From positions 918,001-982,000 of the forward strand of contig NC_008554.1 in assembly GCF_000014965.1 (NCBI RefSeq): a stretch of DNA of 64,000 nt. The letters are read 5' to 3'. The notes below the pieces were generated by a model. That model was not told where the DNA came from. It did no database searches and was given only the letters and a program-made list of their open reading frames with translations. Positions 54,392 through 63,355 of this stretch are shown piece by piece. Each line of letters starts with the position of its first letter. The stretch's first letter is position 1. The position numbers and the translations under genes are program-made. Source of the DNA: Syntrophobacter fumaroxidans MPOB. GTDB taxonomy: Bacteria; Desulfobacterota; Syntrophobacteria; Syntrophobacterales; Syntrophobacteraceae.

Positions 54392-55429
54392 CTATGCTCT
54401 AAAACTCAACGCCTCCGTCCATCCCGGATATCTCGAAAGGTCCTGCTGAGGGGACGTGAAACGAGCAGGCGCGTTGACGAGCGGATAGTATCCCCCACGG
54501 TCTGGCCAAAGGGCGCTGCGCGTAAGTGTGCTAAACCAACACTCGACCTGGTTTAGCCATGAGGTTCCCGTCGGGGTGAAGTGGAAGTGAACGTTGGGGT
54601 GCCTTTTGAGCCACTGGTCGTTTTTGGGCTTATGGGTGTTGAGGTTATCGAGAACCACGTGGATCTCCTTTCCCGAATGATCCTCCACGACCATGTTCAT
54701 GAATCGGAGAAACTCCCTCCTTCGTCTCCGGCTGTAGTGGCCAGCTTTTACCTGTCCGGTGGCGATGTTGAGGGCGGCAAAAAGTGTGGTGGTCCCATGG
54801 CGCTTGTAGCCGTGGGAGTAGCCGTAGAGGGATTTTCCGTTCGGAAGCTTGAGATAGCCTTGATCCCTCTCAAGGGCCTGGATGCGGGGCTTTTCATCAA
54901 CAGAAAGAACAAGGGCGTTCTCCGGAGGATCAAGCTAGAGCGCAACCACGTCTGCGGCCTTGGCCGAGAAGTTCGGGTCCTTGGAGATGCCCCCACTCTT
55001 TCTTCTCGCAAGGCAGATCCCGTGCCTTCTAAGGATTCTCCAGACCTGATCGTCGGAGACGTCGCCCAAAGCCCCGGATACCAATCGTCCGTTCCAGGTG
55101 GCATAGCCTCGGGGGGGAAGTTCATCGAGAAGAGCAAGCACTCTCTTCTCCGTTTCCGAGTCGTAGGTCGGGGGCTTTCCGCTCTGGGCTTCGTCCCGCA
55201 ACCCCTCGATTCTTCTCTGAGTGAATCGGGTTCGCCATTTGCTCACAGTGGCGTTTAGGAGCGTGAGGGCTTGGGCGATGTCTTTAGTCTTGCCCCCTTC
55301 TGCGGCCATGAGGATGATCCTGGCTCTAAGGACCATTCTCTGCTCCGTCTTGGCGTTTTTCACCCAAGACTGGAGGATTCGCCTTTCTTCTTGGCTGAGT
55401 TCTATGGTCGTTGTTCTCATGGAGAGCAT
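54392..55429 (-). pseudogene. IS630-family transposase, inactivated by an amber codon and altered 3' end
   Basis: The frame from ATG 55429 (or 55420) encodes an IS630 N-terminal HTH domain (QSWVKNAKTEQRMVLRARII), then hits TAG at 54935-54937. After that the same frame continues with LDPPENALVLSVDEK, VVLDNLNTHKPKND and GTSWLNQVECWFSTLTR, i.e. the whole DDE core. The stop lies where homologs read a sense codon before LDPPENALV, so a single point mutation explains it. Past the catalytic Glu the sequence (SALWPDRGGYYPLV ...) no longer looks like IS630, so the 3' end is deleted or replaced. It is a different IS630 subgroup from the intact element at 45789. Confidence 0.88.
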
Positions 55430-55463
55430 AGGACAATACGACGTTAACTAATGCAAGTGAGCG

Positions 55464-56690
55464 CTAAAGCCTCCTGAGATACTGAACGAGCTTTGAGTAG
55501 CTCTCCTTCGACTCGGGGGAGACGGACTTCTGGTCGAGGTATTCAAGGAGAAAGGCGGCGAAAACCGACAGGATGAACCCGATGAGTATTCCGGCCACTC
55601 CGATGATCACCGGCTTCGGTCGGGTCTTCTTTTCCGGGAGCACGGCCCGGTCGACGACCTGAACGATCGAGGAGTCATTGGCCTCATCGAGTCTCGCGGA
55701 CTCATACATCTTGAGCAGCAAAAGATAAACGGTCTCCTGGTACTTGAAGTCCCTCACTTTGCGCAGGTAATCCGCCCCCAGGGAAGGCACGGAGCCTGTG
55801 GGGATAATGGAACCTCCCGACGGCGAGCTTTCTTTCTCCTCAAGCTTCTTCAGTTGCTCCTTAAGACCTTCCAGTTCGGCGGTAGCGCGTATCAGGTCGG
55901 GATTGCTCGAAGCGGCGTAGGACCGCATCACCTTCAGCTGGATTTCCTTGGCCGCGATCTGAGCCTGGATCGTCGCGATACCGCTCAAAGTCGCTCTGGC
56001 CTGCTCATCGATCTGGATGACGCCGGTGGACTCCTGGAACATCTTCAGGCTCTCTTCAGCCCCGACGAGCGCTTCGTGCGCTTTTTTCAACTGCAGGTCA
56101 TAGTAGAGTCGTTTCTGTTGAGCCGACGCGGCCGATATGGACTGGCTGATTTTCAGGAGCTCATCCACCAGGCTGTTGGCCATGTCCCTGGCCCTCTGGC
56201 GGTCCTTGTCCTCGATGCCGATGGTGATGATTGCCGATTCGGCGTCCAGTTCGGGCTTCAAAGCCCCCATGAAGGACTCGCGACACGAGTCCATATCGTA
56301 AGGTCGCACGCTCCCGAGGATACGGTCATCCTTGTACAGCGCATATATGCCGTATTTCTGGATCACGGCGTCGATCACGGTTCTCGATTTCAGCAGGCCG
56401 ACGTACATGTCCGCCGAAGACCCCAGCCCCAAGGCTCCGCTGATCAGCCCCGCCGCGCCGGTTGAGCCGGCAATCTGGGAGAGAATGGCAGTGGAAGAAC
56501 TGGTGTTCTGAGGCACCACGACTTTGGCCGTTCCCGTGAAGATCGGGTCCATATAGAAACACAGTGCCATCAAGAAGGCGAAGAAGCTGAAGGTGCCTAC
56601 GAGAATGAGCCGTTTGCGCTTGGCTGTGATAACCAGAAGGTCGAGAAGGGTTATCACTTTCTCGCTGGACTGTCTTGGAGTGTTTTCCAT
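55464..56690 (-). CDS. wzz: Wzz-type polysaccharide chain-length determinant
   Basis: A 408-residue inner-membrane protein. TM1 is near residues 27-48 (LILVGTFSFFAFLMALCFYM) and TM2 near the C-terminus (VIIGVAGILIGFILSVFAAF), with a long periplasmic coiled-coil domain between them (VGAEESLKMFQESTG; AELEGLKEQLKKLEEKE). Wzz proteins set the length of polymer made by Wzy. No C-terminal tyrosine-kinase domain is attached. The frame is open to 57200, but ATG 56690, preceded by GAGGAG, starts the normal N-terminus. It is divergent from the glycosyltransferase gene at 57298. Confidence 0.9.
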   Translation of the reverse strand: MENTPRQSSEKVITLLDLLVITAKRKRLILVGTFSFFAFLMALCFYMDPIFTGTAKVVVPQNTSSSTAILSQIAGSTGAAGLISGALGLGSSADMYVGLLKSRTVIDAVIQKYGIYALYKDDRILGSVRPYDMDSCRESFMGALKPELDAESAIITIGIEDKDRQRARDMANSLVDELLKISQSISAASAQQKRLYYDLQLKKAHEALVGAEESLKMFQESTGVIQIDEQARATLSGIATIQAQIAAKEIQLKVMRSYAASSNPDLIRATAELEGLKEQLKKLEEKESSPSGGSIIPTGSVPSLGADYLRKVRDFKYQETVYLLLLKMYESARLDEANDSSIVQVVDRAVLPEKKTRPKPVIIGVAGILIGFILSVFAAFLLEYLDQKSVSPESKESYSKLVQYLRRL

Positions 56691-57297
56691 GAAAGAACTC
56701 CTCGGGGAATCATCTCCTGTACGAAAAGAATCATTCGTACGCGTCCTGAGGAACGTGCGCTCGTCCTGGTGCCGCCCGCGCCCGGAGAGAATCCCAAAAT
56801 ACCGAGTGCACAAAGCTCGCACTGCAATCCTGAGGGCAACCGTCCCGATCAAAAATAACCCGTTTCTAATAGCACATGGAAGCATTGATTGCCACTTCAA
56901 AGATTGTCGTAAGGCGCCCCTGAGTTGCGCCGGCCAACAGCAAGGACTCCGCGCAGTCAGCTCGTTCCGCGGGCGGGTTCGCATCAGAACGGACCGGGCC
57001 TTTGCGCAGGGCAGTCCGGGCTGGTGTGAGAAAGCGCCGACAAGTGCGTCCGGAAAGAAACCGATCACGAGATCGCGCCGCCGCGGCCAAAATGCGGACT
57101 CTCCTCCCAAAACCCGGGGCAATAAGTTTTCCTCGTTGGGCCTCGGCGACGAATTGATCGTCCTTGAGATTAGCGGCCAGTCGTGATAATTCACCCACAA
57201 GCGCCGTTCCCGGGGATTCCAAAGGGGGCGAGCGGCTGAATGCCAGCCATGGAGCCGAGCGGTTTCATGGTATACGTTTGTCCGGTGAGGTTTCGGA
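56691..57297. other. Divergent promoter region, no gene found
   Basis: The 607 bases between the divergent wzz and glycosyltransferase genes contain open frames that are continuations or shadows only. The interval should carry promoters for both directions. Confidence 0.45.
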
Positions 57298-58464
57298 ATG
57301 CCGAATGCGTCTGATGGAGGAGTTCTGCTGGTTGGCCCGAGGCTGGATCCCGCTCATACGGTGACCGGGTCTCGAGTGGGATTCGAACACGCCATATCGG
57401 CCTTCCGGAAGAAAGGCCTCAAGCACGAGATCGTCAACACCGTCAAGGGCGGTGTCGCGCGAGCGGGATCGTTCAGCGTGACGCGAGCAATCCATACCTT
57501 AGGCCTCATCGCCTCGTTTCTTCGTAAGCTGAGGGGCTGTCGCACGGTCTATCTCACCATCGGCTCATCTCTGATGGGATTCATCCGGGATGCGTCGCTC
57601 ATCTGGCCGAGCCGCCTCATGGGAAGAAGGATCGTTCTGCGGCTCTACGGCGGCGGATACGGGATGTTCTATTCCGAGCAACCGGCGATTCTGAGGAAAC
57701 TGATTCGCCGCACGCTGGCGCAGGCTACGGTCATCATGGTCGAGGGGAAACTGTTGCGTGAGCAGTTGGATTTCGTTCCGGAAATCGACAGAAAGATCCG
57801 TGTGGTTCCCAATGGATTGCCGGACGACCTGCTTCCCGGAACATCCGGTCCCAAGTTGTTGCCGGACGGTGCCCCGTTTCGGCTGCTCTATCTGGCCAAC
57901 ATGATCGAATCAAAAGGCTACCTGGACCTGCTGGCGGCATGTCGCATCCTCAGGGAGAAGTACTCCCTGCCCATCCGGTGTGATTTTTGCGGGGCGTTCA
58001 TCAAGACCGCGGTGGACGGCGCGGACTTGAGCGGCGAAGAGGCCGGCAGGCGGTTCCATGATCTCGTCGACCGTTGGGGCCTGAGCGATGTCGTGGAATT
58101 CCATGGTGTCGTCGGAGGAGAATTGAAGACGAGACTCCATGTGGAATCTCATGCTTTTGTCCTGCCCACGAGGTATCCGTGGGAGGGACAGCCGATCGTC
58201 ATCATCGAGGCCCTCGCTTTCGGGACTCCGGTGATTGCCACGCCATACAGGGGAATCCCCGAAGAGGTAATAGACGGCTACAACGGCGCCTTCGTCGATC
58301 CCGGCGCTCCCGAGCAGATCGCGGACAGGGTCGCGGGCCTTGCGCGTGACCCGGACGGTTACCGGCAGCTCAGCGCCAATGCGCTGGCGCATTTCGCGCG
58401 GAACTTCACTCAGGAAGTGCATTTCGACCAGGTCGTCGCGGCCGTGTGCGGCGAGGACGGATGA
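57298..58464 (+). CDS. Glycosyltransferase family 4-like
   Basis: A 388-residue GT-B enzyme. The N-domain begins VLLVGPRLDPAHTVTGSRVG. The C-domain has LLYLANMIESKGYLDLLAAC, a donor-binding EGQPIVIIEALAFGTPVIAT (the E-x7-E pattern of GT4) and GIPEEVIDGYNGAFVDPG. It transfers a nucleotide-activated sugar to the lipid-linked repeat unit in the cytoplasm; sugar and linkage are unknown. ATG 57298 has only a weak Shine-Dalgarno. Confidence 0.92.
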   Translation: MPNASDGGVLLVGPRLDPAHTVTGSRVGFEHAISAFRKKGLKHEIVNTVKGGVARAGSFSVTRAIHTLGLIASFLRKLRGCRTVYLTIGSSLMGFIRDASLIWPSRLMGRRIVLRLYGGGYGMFYSEQPAILRKLIRRTLAQATVIMVEGKLLREQLDFVPEIDRKIRVVPNGLPDDLLPGTSGPKLLPDGAPFRLLYLANMIESKGYLDLLAACRILREKYSLPIRCDFCGAFIKTAVDGADLSGEEAGRRFHDLVDRWGLSDVVEFHGVVGGELKTRLHVESHAFVLPTRYPWEGQPIVIIEALAFGTPVIATPYRGIPEEVIDGYNGAFVDPGAPEQIADRVAGLARDPDGYRQLSANALAHFARNFTQEVHFDQVVAAVCGEDG

Positions 58465-58579
58465 CGGCGGTTTCGGTGCGGCTCCGCGGACCCCTGCACC
58501 TTGTGCCCCACGGCCATTCCGGCGGCCGGCCTGACTTTCCTGAAATCACGTCATTCCTGCGACAAGGGGGTGAAGCAAG

Positions 58580-59953
58580 TTGAGGCTTCGATTTTTCAAC
58601 ACCCATGAACCGGTAACGTCGTACTACCGGGACTTGGGACCGTACCTGGCCCGCGAGGGAGCACAGGTGGAAATATGCATGAGCGGGGCAGAGAATCGCA
58701 CCGCTCGAAGCGGGCTCGAAGAAGCTCTGAACCATCCCGGAATACGCATCACCCGGCTTCCATCCGTGTTCAAGGTTCAGCGGGGCGCGATATCGCGCGT
58801 CGGGATCATTTTGAGCTACGCGCTGAGTGCCGTGGTTTATACGCTTTTGAGCCGCGGGACCGACCTGAACGTGTTTTTGAGCCAGCCTCCGATGTTTTCC
58901 TGCTGGGGGTTGGTTTTGAAACTCATCCGCCGACAACCGTATTGTTGCGTGGTGATGGACGTTTACCCGGATGTGTACGTGCGGGACGGCCTACTGAAAG
59001 AGAACAGCCCGGCTTTCCGTATTCTGAGGCGGTTGATGCGGTTGACATGGAGAAATGCCGCGGCGGTGGTGGTCATCGGTCGCTGCATGAGAGAACTTGT
59101 CAAGGACGCGGGTGTCGAAGCCGACCGGATCCACGTGATCCCGAACTGGACGAATGCGGAGAGCGTCTGCGCGGCGCCCGGGACGACGAGCACCTTGCGG
59201 GTCTCGGAGGGACTGGGAAAGCAGTTCGTTGTGTTGTATTCAGGGAACCTCGGAGTATCCCACTTCTTCGACGACGTGCTGGAAGCGGCCCGCCGTCTGA
59301 AGACGGTGAACGATCTGAAGTTCGTATTCATCGGCGAGGGCTCTCGTTGTGCCGAGATAGAGAAGGGCATTGCCGGGCACGGCCTCGACAATGTACTGCT
59401 GCTGCCGTTGCAGCCCGCGGAGCAACTTGCGGACAGCCTCTGCCTGGGAGACGTTCATTTCATCTGTCTGAGGCCGGGTTTCGAGGGGCTGGTGGTGCCG
59501 TCCAAAGCCTACAGCGCTCTGGCCGTCGGAAGGCCGATCATTTACCAGGGCAGCGGCAACGGGGAAATCGCCCGGATGATCGCGGAAGAACGCATAGGCG
59601 CGGTCGTTTCTCCGCATGATCCGCTCGGAATGGAGAAAGCCGTCCTGGGGTACTATGAGGATCGGTCGCTGGTGGATGAACAGGGGAGAAGGGCCGCGGA
59701 ACTGTCGCTCACCCGGTACAGCCTTCAAAATTCCTTGAAGAAGTATCGGGAGGTGCTGTTTGCCGCTTCCAAGCGACCGGCTCCTTCAAGGCGCGGCGAT
59801 TTGCAGCTCGATTGGGCGCATCGGGAAGACGGCTGTTCCGGAGATGATTCGAAAAGCGGGCGAAACGGCCTGCAATCGATGGGAAACCGTCTCGTCGCGG
59901 GGGCGCCCCGTTCCTCGTTCGTGCATGGAAGAACGGACCGTGCCGGGGGATAA
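58580..59953 (+). CDS. Glycosyltransferase family 4-like (WbuB/WcaI type)
   Basis: A 457-residue GT-B enzyme. N-terminal MRLRFFNTHEPVTSYYRDLG leads to RQPYCCVVMDVYPDVYVRDG and HVIPNWTNAE. The C-domain has FVVLYSGNLGVSHFFDDVLE, KFVFIGEGSR and LVVPSKAYSALAVGRPIIYQ. This pattern resembles WbuB-like transferases that add an N-acetylated aminosugar or fucosamine-type residue. It starts at TTG 58580 with AGGGGG upstream. The last about 60 residues after FAASKRPAP are Arg/Gly/Ser-rich and unlike the family, so the true stop may have been lost by a downstream frameshift. Confidence 0.9.
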   Translation: MRLRFFNTHEPVTSYYRDLGPYLAREGAQVEICMSGAENRTARSGLEEALNHPGIRITRLPSVFKVQRGAISRVGIILSYALSAVVYTLLSRGTDLNVFLSQPPMFSCWGLVLKLIRRQPYCCVVMDVYPDVYVRDGLLKENSPAFRILRRLMRLTWRNAAAVVVIGRCMRELVKDAGVEADRIHVIPNWTNAESVCAAPGTTSTLRVSEGLGKQFVVLYSGNLGVSHFFDDVLEAARRLKTVNDLKFVFIGEGSRCAEIEKGIAGHGLDNVLLLPLQPAEQLADSLCLGDVHFICLRPGFEGLVVPSKAYSALAVGRPIIYQGSGNGEIARMIAEERIGAVVSPHDPLGMEKAVLGYYEDRSLVDEQGRRAAELSLTRYSLQNSLKKYREVLFAASKRPAPSRRGDLQLDWAHREDGCSGDDSKSGRNGLQSMGNRLVAGAPRSSFVHGRTDRAGG

Positions 59954-60056
59954 GGGACGGGGATGTGCGTCGTTCCCGCGGGGGGATTTCAGAGAATCCT
60001 GCGTTCCGGGGAGAATTCGGTTCGAACCGGACATCGGTGATCGGGGATATTCCGCC

Positions 60057-60923
60057 ATGAAGAAGGAACCTTTCGTTCCAGTTGTTATTATCGGTGCCGG
60101 AAGGTCGGGCACCAACATTTTGCGCGACACGCTCGCGCGGGTGCCCGGGCTCGGAACCTGGCCGTGTGACGAAATCAATTACATCTGGCGACATGGAAAC
60201 GTCCGATGGCCAAATGACGAATTCTCCATCGAACATGCCAGGCCCGAGGTGAAGGCCTTTATCAGGAGAGCATTCCAAAAATTGGCCGTTTCCCGGGGCT
60301 TCACGCATGTGGTGGAAAAGACCTGCGCCAATTCCCTCCGCGTTGCGTTCGTCAACGCCGTCCTGCCTGACGCGAAATTCATCCACATCCTCAGGGACGG
60401 CAGGGATGTGGTCAGTTCCGCCCAGAAACGCTGGACGGCGCGCCTGGACCTGCCGTATGTGATGGCGAAAGCGCGTTTTGTGCCGGTTTCAGACGTTCCC
60501 TACTACGCGTCCCGCTACTTGTGGAATCGGATCTACATGCTTTCCTCGGGAGAAAAGCGGCTTGCATTCTGGGGGCCCCGTTTTCGGAACTTGGATGATG
60601 CCTTGAAGAACCATTCCCTGGAAGAGGTGTGCGCCCTGCAGTGGATGAGGTGTGTCGAGAAGGCCGAAGACGAGCTCGGCTCCATCGAACCGTCAAGGAT
60701 TCACAGGGTCCGCTATGAGCGCTTTGTATCCGACCCGGCTGCGGAGTTGACGAAGATCATCGCGTTTCTCGGCCTTGAAAAAGTCAGCGGTCCCATTGAA
60801 CGATGGGTTGCTCCCGTGAAGACCGACAGCGTCGGCAAAGGAAGGCGAGAGATGAAGAGTGACCGGATGCTCTCGGTGGAAAATTTGATGCAGGGCACCC
60901 TGGAGCGATTCGGCTACCTCTGA
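60057..60923 (+). CDS. Sulfotransferase (Sulfotransfer_3-like)
   Basis: A 288-residue cytosolic enzyme. The PAPS 5' loop is VVIIGAGRSGTNILRDTLAR (about residues 9-28), and the 3'-phosphate motif is KFIHILRDGRDVVSSAQKRW. A C-terminal RIHRVRYERFVSDPAAELTK helix follows. It transfers sulfate from PAPS to the polysaccharide repeat unit or a lipid-linked sugar. The frame is open upstream to 59760, but ATG 60057 (MKKEPFVPVV) is the natural N-terminus. Third sulfotransferase of the locus. Confidence 0.88.
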   Translation: MKKEPFVPVVIIGAGRSGTNILRDTLARVPGLGTWPCDEINYIWRHGNVRWPNDEFSIEHARPEVKAFIRRAFQKLAVSRGFTHVVEKTCANSLRVAFVNAVLPDAKFIHILRDGRDVVSSAQKRWTARLDLPYVMAKARFVPVSDVPYYASRYLWNRIYMLSSGEKRLAFWGPRFRNLDDALKNHSLEEVCALQWMRCVEKAEDELGSIEPSRIHRVRYERFVSDPAAELTKIIAFLGLEKVSGPIERWVAPVKTDSVGKGRREMKSDRMLSVENLMQGTLERFGYL

Positions 60924-60990
60924 AAACATCGGCCCGGGAATCGTGTTCCGGGTCGAGTGCCGGTACGCTCCGTGAGGGAATTCCTGATGG

Positions 60991-61641
60991 ATGCGGCAAT
61001 CCGCAAATCGGACAATCAGCGAGGGGATGCAACGTTACTTGAGCATATCCGCTTTCGACAGGTTCTTGAAACGAACGTTCGATGTCGTGGTATCGGCTGT
61101 CGGACTTACCGCGCTCAGCTGGGTCATCCTGTTGAGCTACGTGATCGCGTCAATCGATACGGGAATGAATGGATTCTTCGTTCAGACCCGCATCGGGAAA
61201 CACGGCAGGCCGTTCCCGTTGATCAAGATCCGGACCATGCGCCCGATCTGCGGACACGACACGGTGGTGACGACGACCCACGATCCGAGAATAACCAGAA
61301 TAGGCGGCTTGTTGCGCAAGATGAAAGTCGATGAGCTGCCCCAACTGTTCAACGTACTGGTCGGCCATATGAGCTTCGTCGGTCCCCGGCCGGACGTGCC
61401 CGGTTTCGCCGATTGCCTCGAGGGGGATGACCGGATCATTCTGTCCGTGCGACCTGGAATCACGGGGCCGGCCACGCTGCGTTTCCGAGACGAGGAAAGG
61501 GAGCTCGCCGGACAGGCCGATCCGGAAGAGTACAACCGGGAAGTGATCTACCCCGAAAAAGTGAGATTGAACAAGCTGTACGTGCGCAATTACAGTTTTA
61601 CGCAAGACATCCGATACATCCTGGCCACGCTTTTCGGCTGA
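60991..61641 (+). CDS. Initiating sugar-phosphate transferase (bacterial sugar transferase family)
   Basis: A 216-residue protein with one N-terminal hydrophobic segment (FDVVVSAVGLTALSWVILLS). The catalytic domain of the WbaP/PglC family has GFFVQTRIGKHGRPFPLIKI, RTMRPICGHDTVV and KMKVDELPQLFNVLVGHMSF, followed by VGPRPDVPGF and RPGITGPATLRFR. It starts repeat-unit synthesis by moving a sugar-1-phosphate onto undecaprenyl phosphate. The short form (no N-terminal Wzx-like helices) is typical of PglC-type monotopic enzymes. Starts at ATG 60991 or ATG 61027; neither has an ideal Shine-Dalgarno. Confidence 0.93.
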   Translation: MRQSANRTISEGMQRYLSISAFDRFLKRTFDVVVSAVGLTALSWVILLSYVIASIDTGMNGFFVQTRIGKHGRPFPLIKIRTMRPICGHDTVVTTTHDPRITRIGGLLRKMKVDELPQLFNVLVGHMSFVGPRPDVPGFADCLEGDDRIILSVRPGITGPATLRFRDEERELAGQADPEEYNREVIYPEKVRLNKLYVRNYSFTQDIRYILATLFG

Positions 61642-61662
61642 GGCCGAAATCGGGGATGGTGC

Positions 61663-62886
61663 ATGGAACAACCGATGGACGGCATGGGGAAACGTCGCAT
61701 GAATACGAAGTCATCTGTCAAGCCTTTCACACCATGGCCCTCATTTGAAGAGGACGAAATCGCTGCGGCGGACGCTGTGCTCCGTTCGGGCAAGGTGAAC
61801 TACTGGACCGGTGAAGAGGGGCGGGAGTTCGAAAAGGAATTCGCGGATTTTGTCGGCGTCCGTCACGCGATAGCCCTGGCAAATGGAACGGTGGCGCTTG
61901 AAGCGGCGCTGGTCGGGTTGGGGATCGGCCCCGGCGACGATGTGGTGGTGACCTGCAGGACCTTCGTCGCCTCCGCGAGTTGCGTGGTCATGCGGGGGGC
62001 ACGGCCGGTCATGGCGGACGTCAGCCCGGTCAGCCAGAACATCACGGCCGACACCATCCGCAGGGCTTTGACTCCGGCCACCAGGGCGATTATCGTGGTT
62101 CATCTGGCGGGTTGGCCGTGTGACATGGATTCCATTCTGGAGCTTGCCCGGGAAAGGGGTATTTTTGTCGTCGAGGATTGTGCCCAGGCAGTGGGCGCCA
62201 GGTACAAGGGACGCCCGGTGGGATGCCTCGGACACGCGGCCGCCTTCTCCTTTTGCCAGGACAAGATAATGACCACGGGCGGGGAAGGCGGAATGCTGAC
62301 GACCAACGATCGCGAGGTCTGGGGCAAGGCCTGGGCCTTCAAGGATCACGGGAAAAACCACGAGACCGTCTACTGTCGCGAACACCCCCCGGGTTTTCGG
62401 TGGCTAGTCGAGTCGTTCGGCACCAACTGGCGCATGACCGAAATGCAGGCCGCCATCGGCCGCGTCCAGCTCAGGAAGGTTCCGCGGTGGGTGGAGATTC
62501 GAAGGCGCCATGCGGCCTTTTTGAACGAACGCTTCAGGGAAGTGCCCGGTCTGAGGATCACGGTGCCTGGTGAAGACATCTTCCACGCCTATTACAAATA
62601 TTACTGCTTCGTTGACCCCGCGGCCTTGAAGGAGGGATGGAGCAGGGACAGGATCGTTGCCGCCGTCGATGCTCGAGGGGTGCCGTGCATGAGCGGCAGT
62701 TGCGGCGAGATCTACCTGGAAAAAGCCTTCGAATGCGACGGCCTGCGCCCCGCCGAACGGTTCGAGGCGGCAAGGCAGCTCGCGGAGACGAGCCTGATGT
62801 TCAAGGTGCATTCGACTCTTGACGAACAGCACATGGAAGGGACTTGCCAAGCGGTTGAAGAGGTTTTGCGCTCGGCCGTCAGGTAG
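61663..62886 (+). CDS. DegT/DnrJ/EryC1/StrS-family sugar aminotransferase
   Basis: A 407-residue PLP enzyme. ALANGTVALEAALVGLGIGP binds PLP phosphate, and VVEDCAQAVGARYKGRPVG holds the Asp that contacts the pyridine nitrogen. FSFCQDKIMTTGGEGGML carries the Schiff-base Lys201. It makes an amino sugar nucleotide from a keto sugar nucleotide, supplying a building block for the polysaccharide. It starts 21 bases after the sugar transferase stop; ATG 61699 is an alternative start closer to the conserved region. Confidence 0.93.
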   Translation: MEQPMDGMGKRRMNTKSSVKPFTPWPSFEEDEIAAADAVLRSGKVNYWTGEEGREFEKEFADFVGVRHAIALANGTVALEAALVGLGIGPGDDVVVTCRTFVASASCVVMRGARPVMADVSPVSQNITADTIRRALTPATRAIIVVHLAGWPCDMDSILELARERGIFVVEDCAQAVGARYKGRPVGCLGHAAAFSFCQDKIMTTGGEGGMLTTNDREVWGKAWAFKDHGKNHETVYCREHPPGFRWLVESFGTNWRMTEMQAAIGRVQLRKVPRWVEIRRRHAAFLNERFREVPGLRITVPGEDIFHAYYKYYCFVDPAALKEGWSRDRIVAAVDARGVPCMSGSCGEIYLEKAFECDGLRPAERFEAARQLAETSLMFKVHSTLDEQHMEGTCQAVEEVLRSAVR

Positions 62887-63029
62887 GTGGATATCCTCCC
62901 CGGTCCTTCAACGGGGCGCGCTCATTTTGAATGTCATCGCCCGGAAGCACGCCGCTTTTCACGCTTCGCGGGGGCGGCGAATGTTTCATACGAAGTTGTA
63001 TTCAAGATGGTTCTTTCAAGCACAAATGA

Positions 63030-63171
63030 GCGGGGGAATGATTCCCCCGCACCCCCCAAGTTTCGGCCACACGCGCAAGCGCGTGAGGCCGAGTGCTCGG
63101 CGCTGTCGGCGACTGGCCGAAGGCCGCCGCCGCAGCGCCACACGGAGCCGCGAAGCGGCGAGGGGGGGGGG
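63030..63171. repeat. Multi-hairpin, GC-rich structured element
   Basis: Contains, in order: the perfect palindrome GCGGGGGAATGATTCCCCCG (63030-63050) and a C6 tract at 63052-63057. Stem-loop 63064-63091 has arms CGGCC-A-CACGCGC and GCGCGTG-A-GGCCG. Next are a stem GGCGCTG (63099-63105) with CAGCGCC (63133-63139) and the small stem GCCGC-GAA-GCGGC (63147-63159). A G-tract of about ten follows, able to pair with the C6. This looks like one folded unit: a structured RNA or a palindromic intergenic repeat. Confidence 0.55.
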
Positions 63172-63201
63172 ATACGTTCCCCACGCTTTTAGAGTATCAT
63201 T

Positions 63202-63267
63202 TTGAACGCAATTATCCATGCCCCCTGCGACACCCGCGAAGCATGAAAACAGACTCACCCGGGAATC
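63202..63267 (+). repeat. 66-bp dispersed intergenic repeat, copy 2
   Basis: Ungapped match to 27302-27367 (about 47 of 66), best in ATGAAAACAG and TCACCCGGGAATC. Intergenic, just right of the hairpin-rich element. Confidence 0.6.
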
Positions 63268-63355
63268 TATTTATTATGTAAATCCGTATCACGCCGTTAC
63301 CTGCGCCGGTCGGACGCAGGGGCTTGATTCATTCCCGCCAGTCAATATTATCATC

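Larger units (their letters stand above)
62887..63355. other. Hairpin- and repeat-rich intergenic region
   Basis: No gene is credible in these 469 bases. They hold the palindrome at 63030-63050, a series of stem-loops to about 63171, and the second copy of the 66-bp repeat at 63202-63267. Confidence 0.5.

Noticed and set aside
54935-54937. TAG read as pyrrolysine in the second IS630 transposase
   Set aside because: Some deltaproteobacteria use pyrrolysine in methylamine methyltransferases, but this position in an IS630 transposase is an ordinary residue and the 3' end is also damaged, so nonsense mutation is simpler.
45789-55429. Composite transposon with IS630 at both ends carrying the NTPase/HEPN operon
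   Set aside because: The two transposases belong to different IS630 subgroups and their ends do not match, so they could not move the interval as one unit in the usual way.
55464-57200. N-terminal extension of the Wzz frame to 57200
   Set aside because: The extra 170 codons are Arg/Ser-rich without domain, and ATG 56690 has a good ribosome site right before the normal Wzz N-terminus.
57370-57390. tRNA T-arm-like GGATTCGAAC
   Set aside because: It lies inside the glycosyltransferase gene and has no acceptor or anticodon stems around it.
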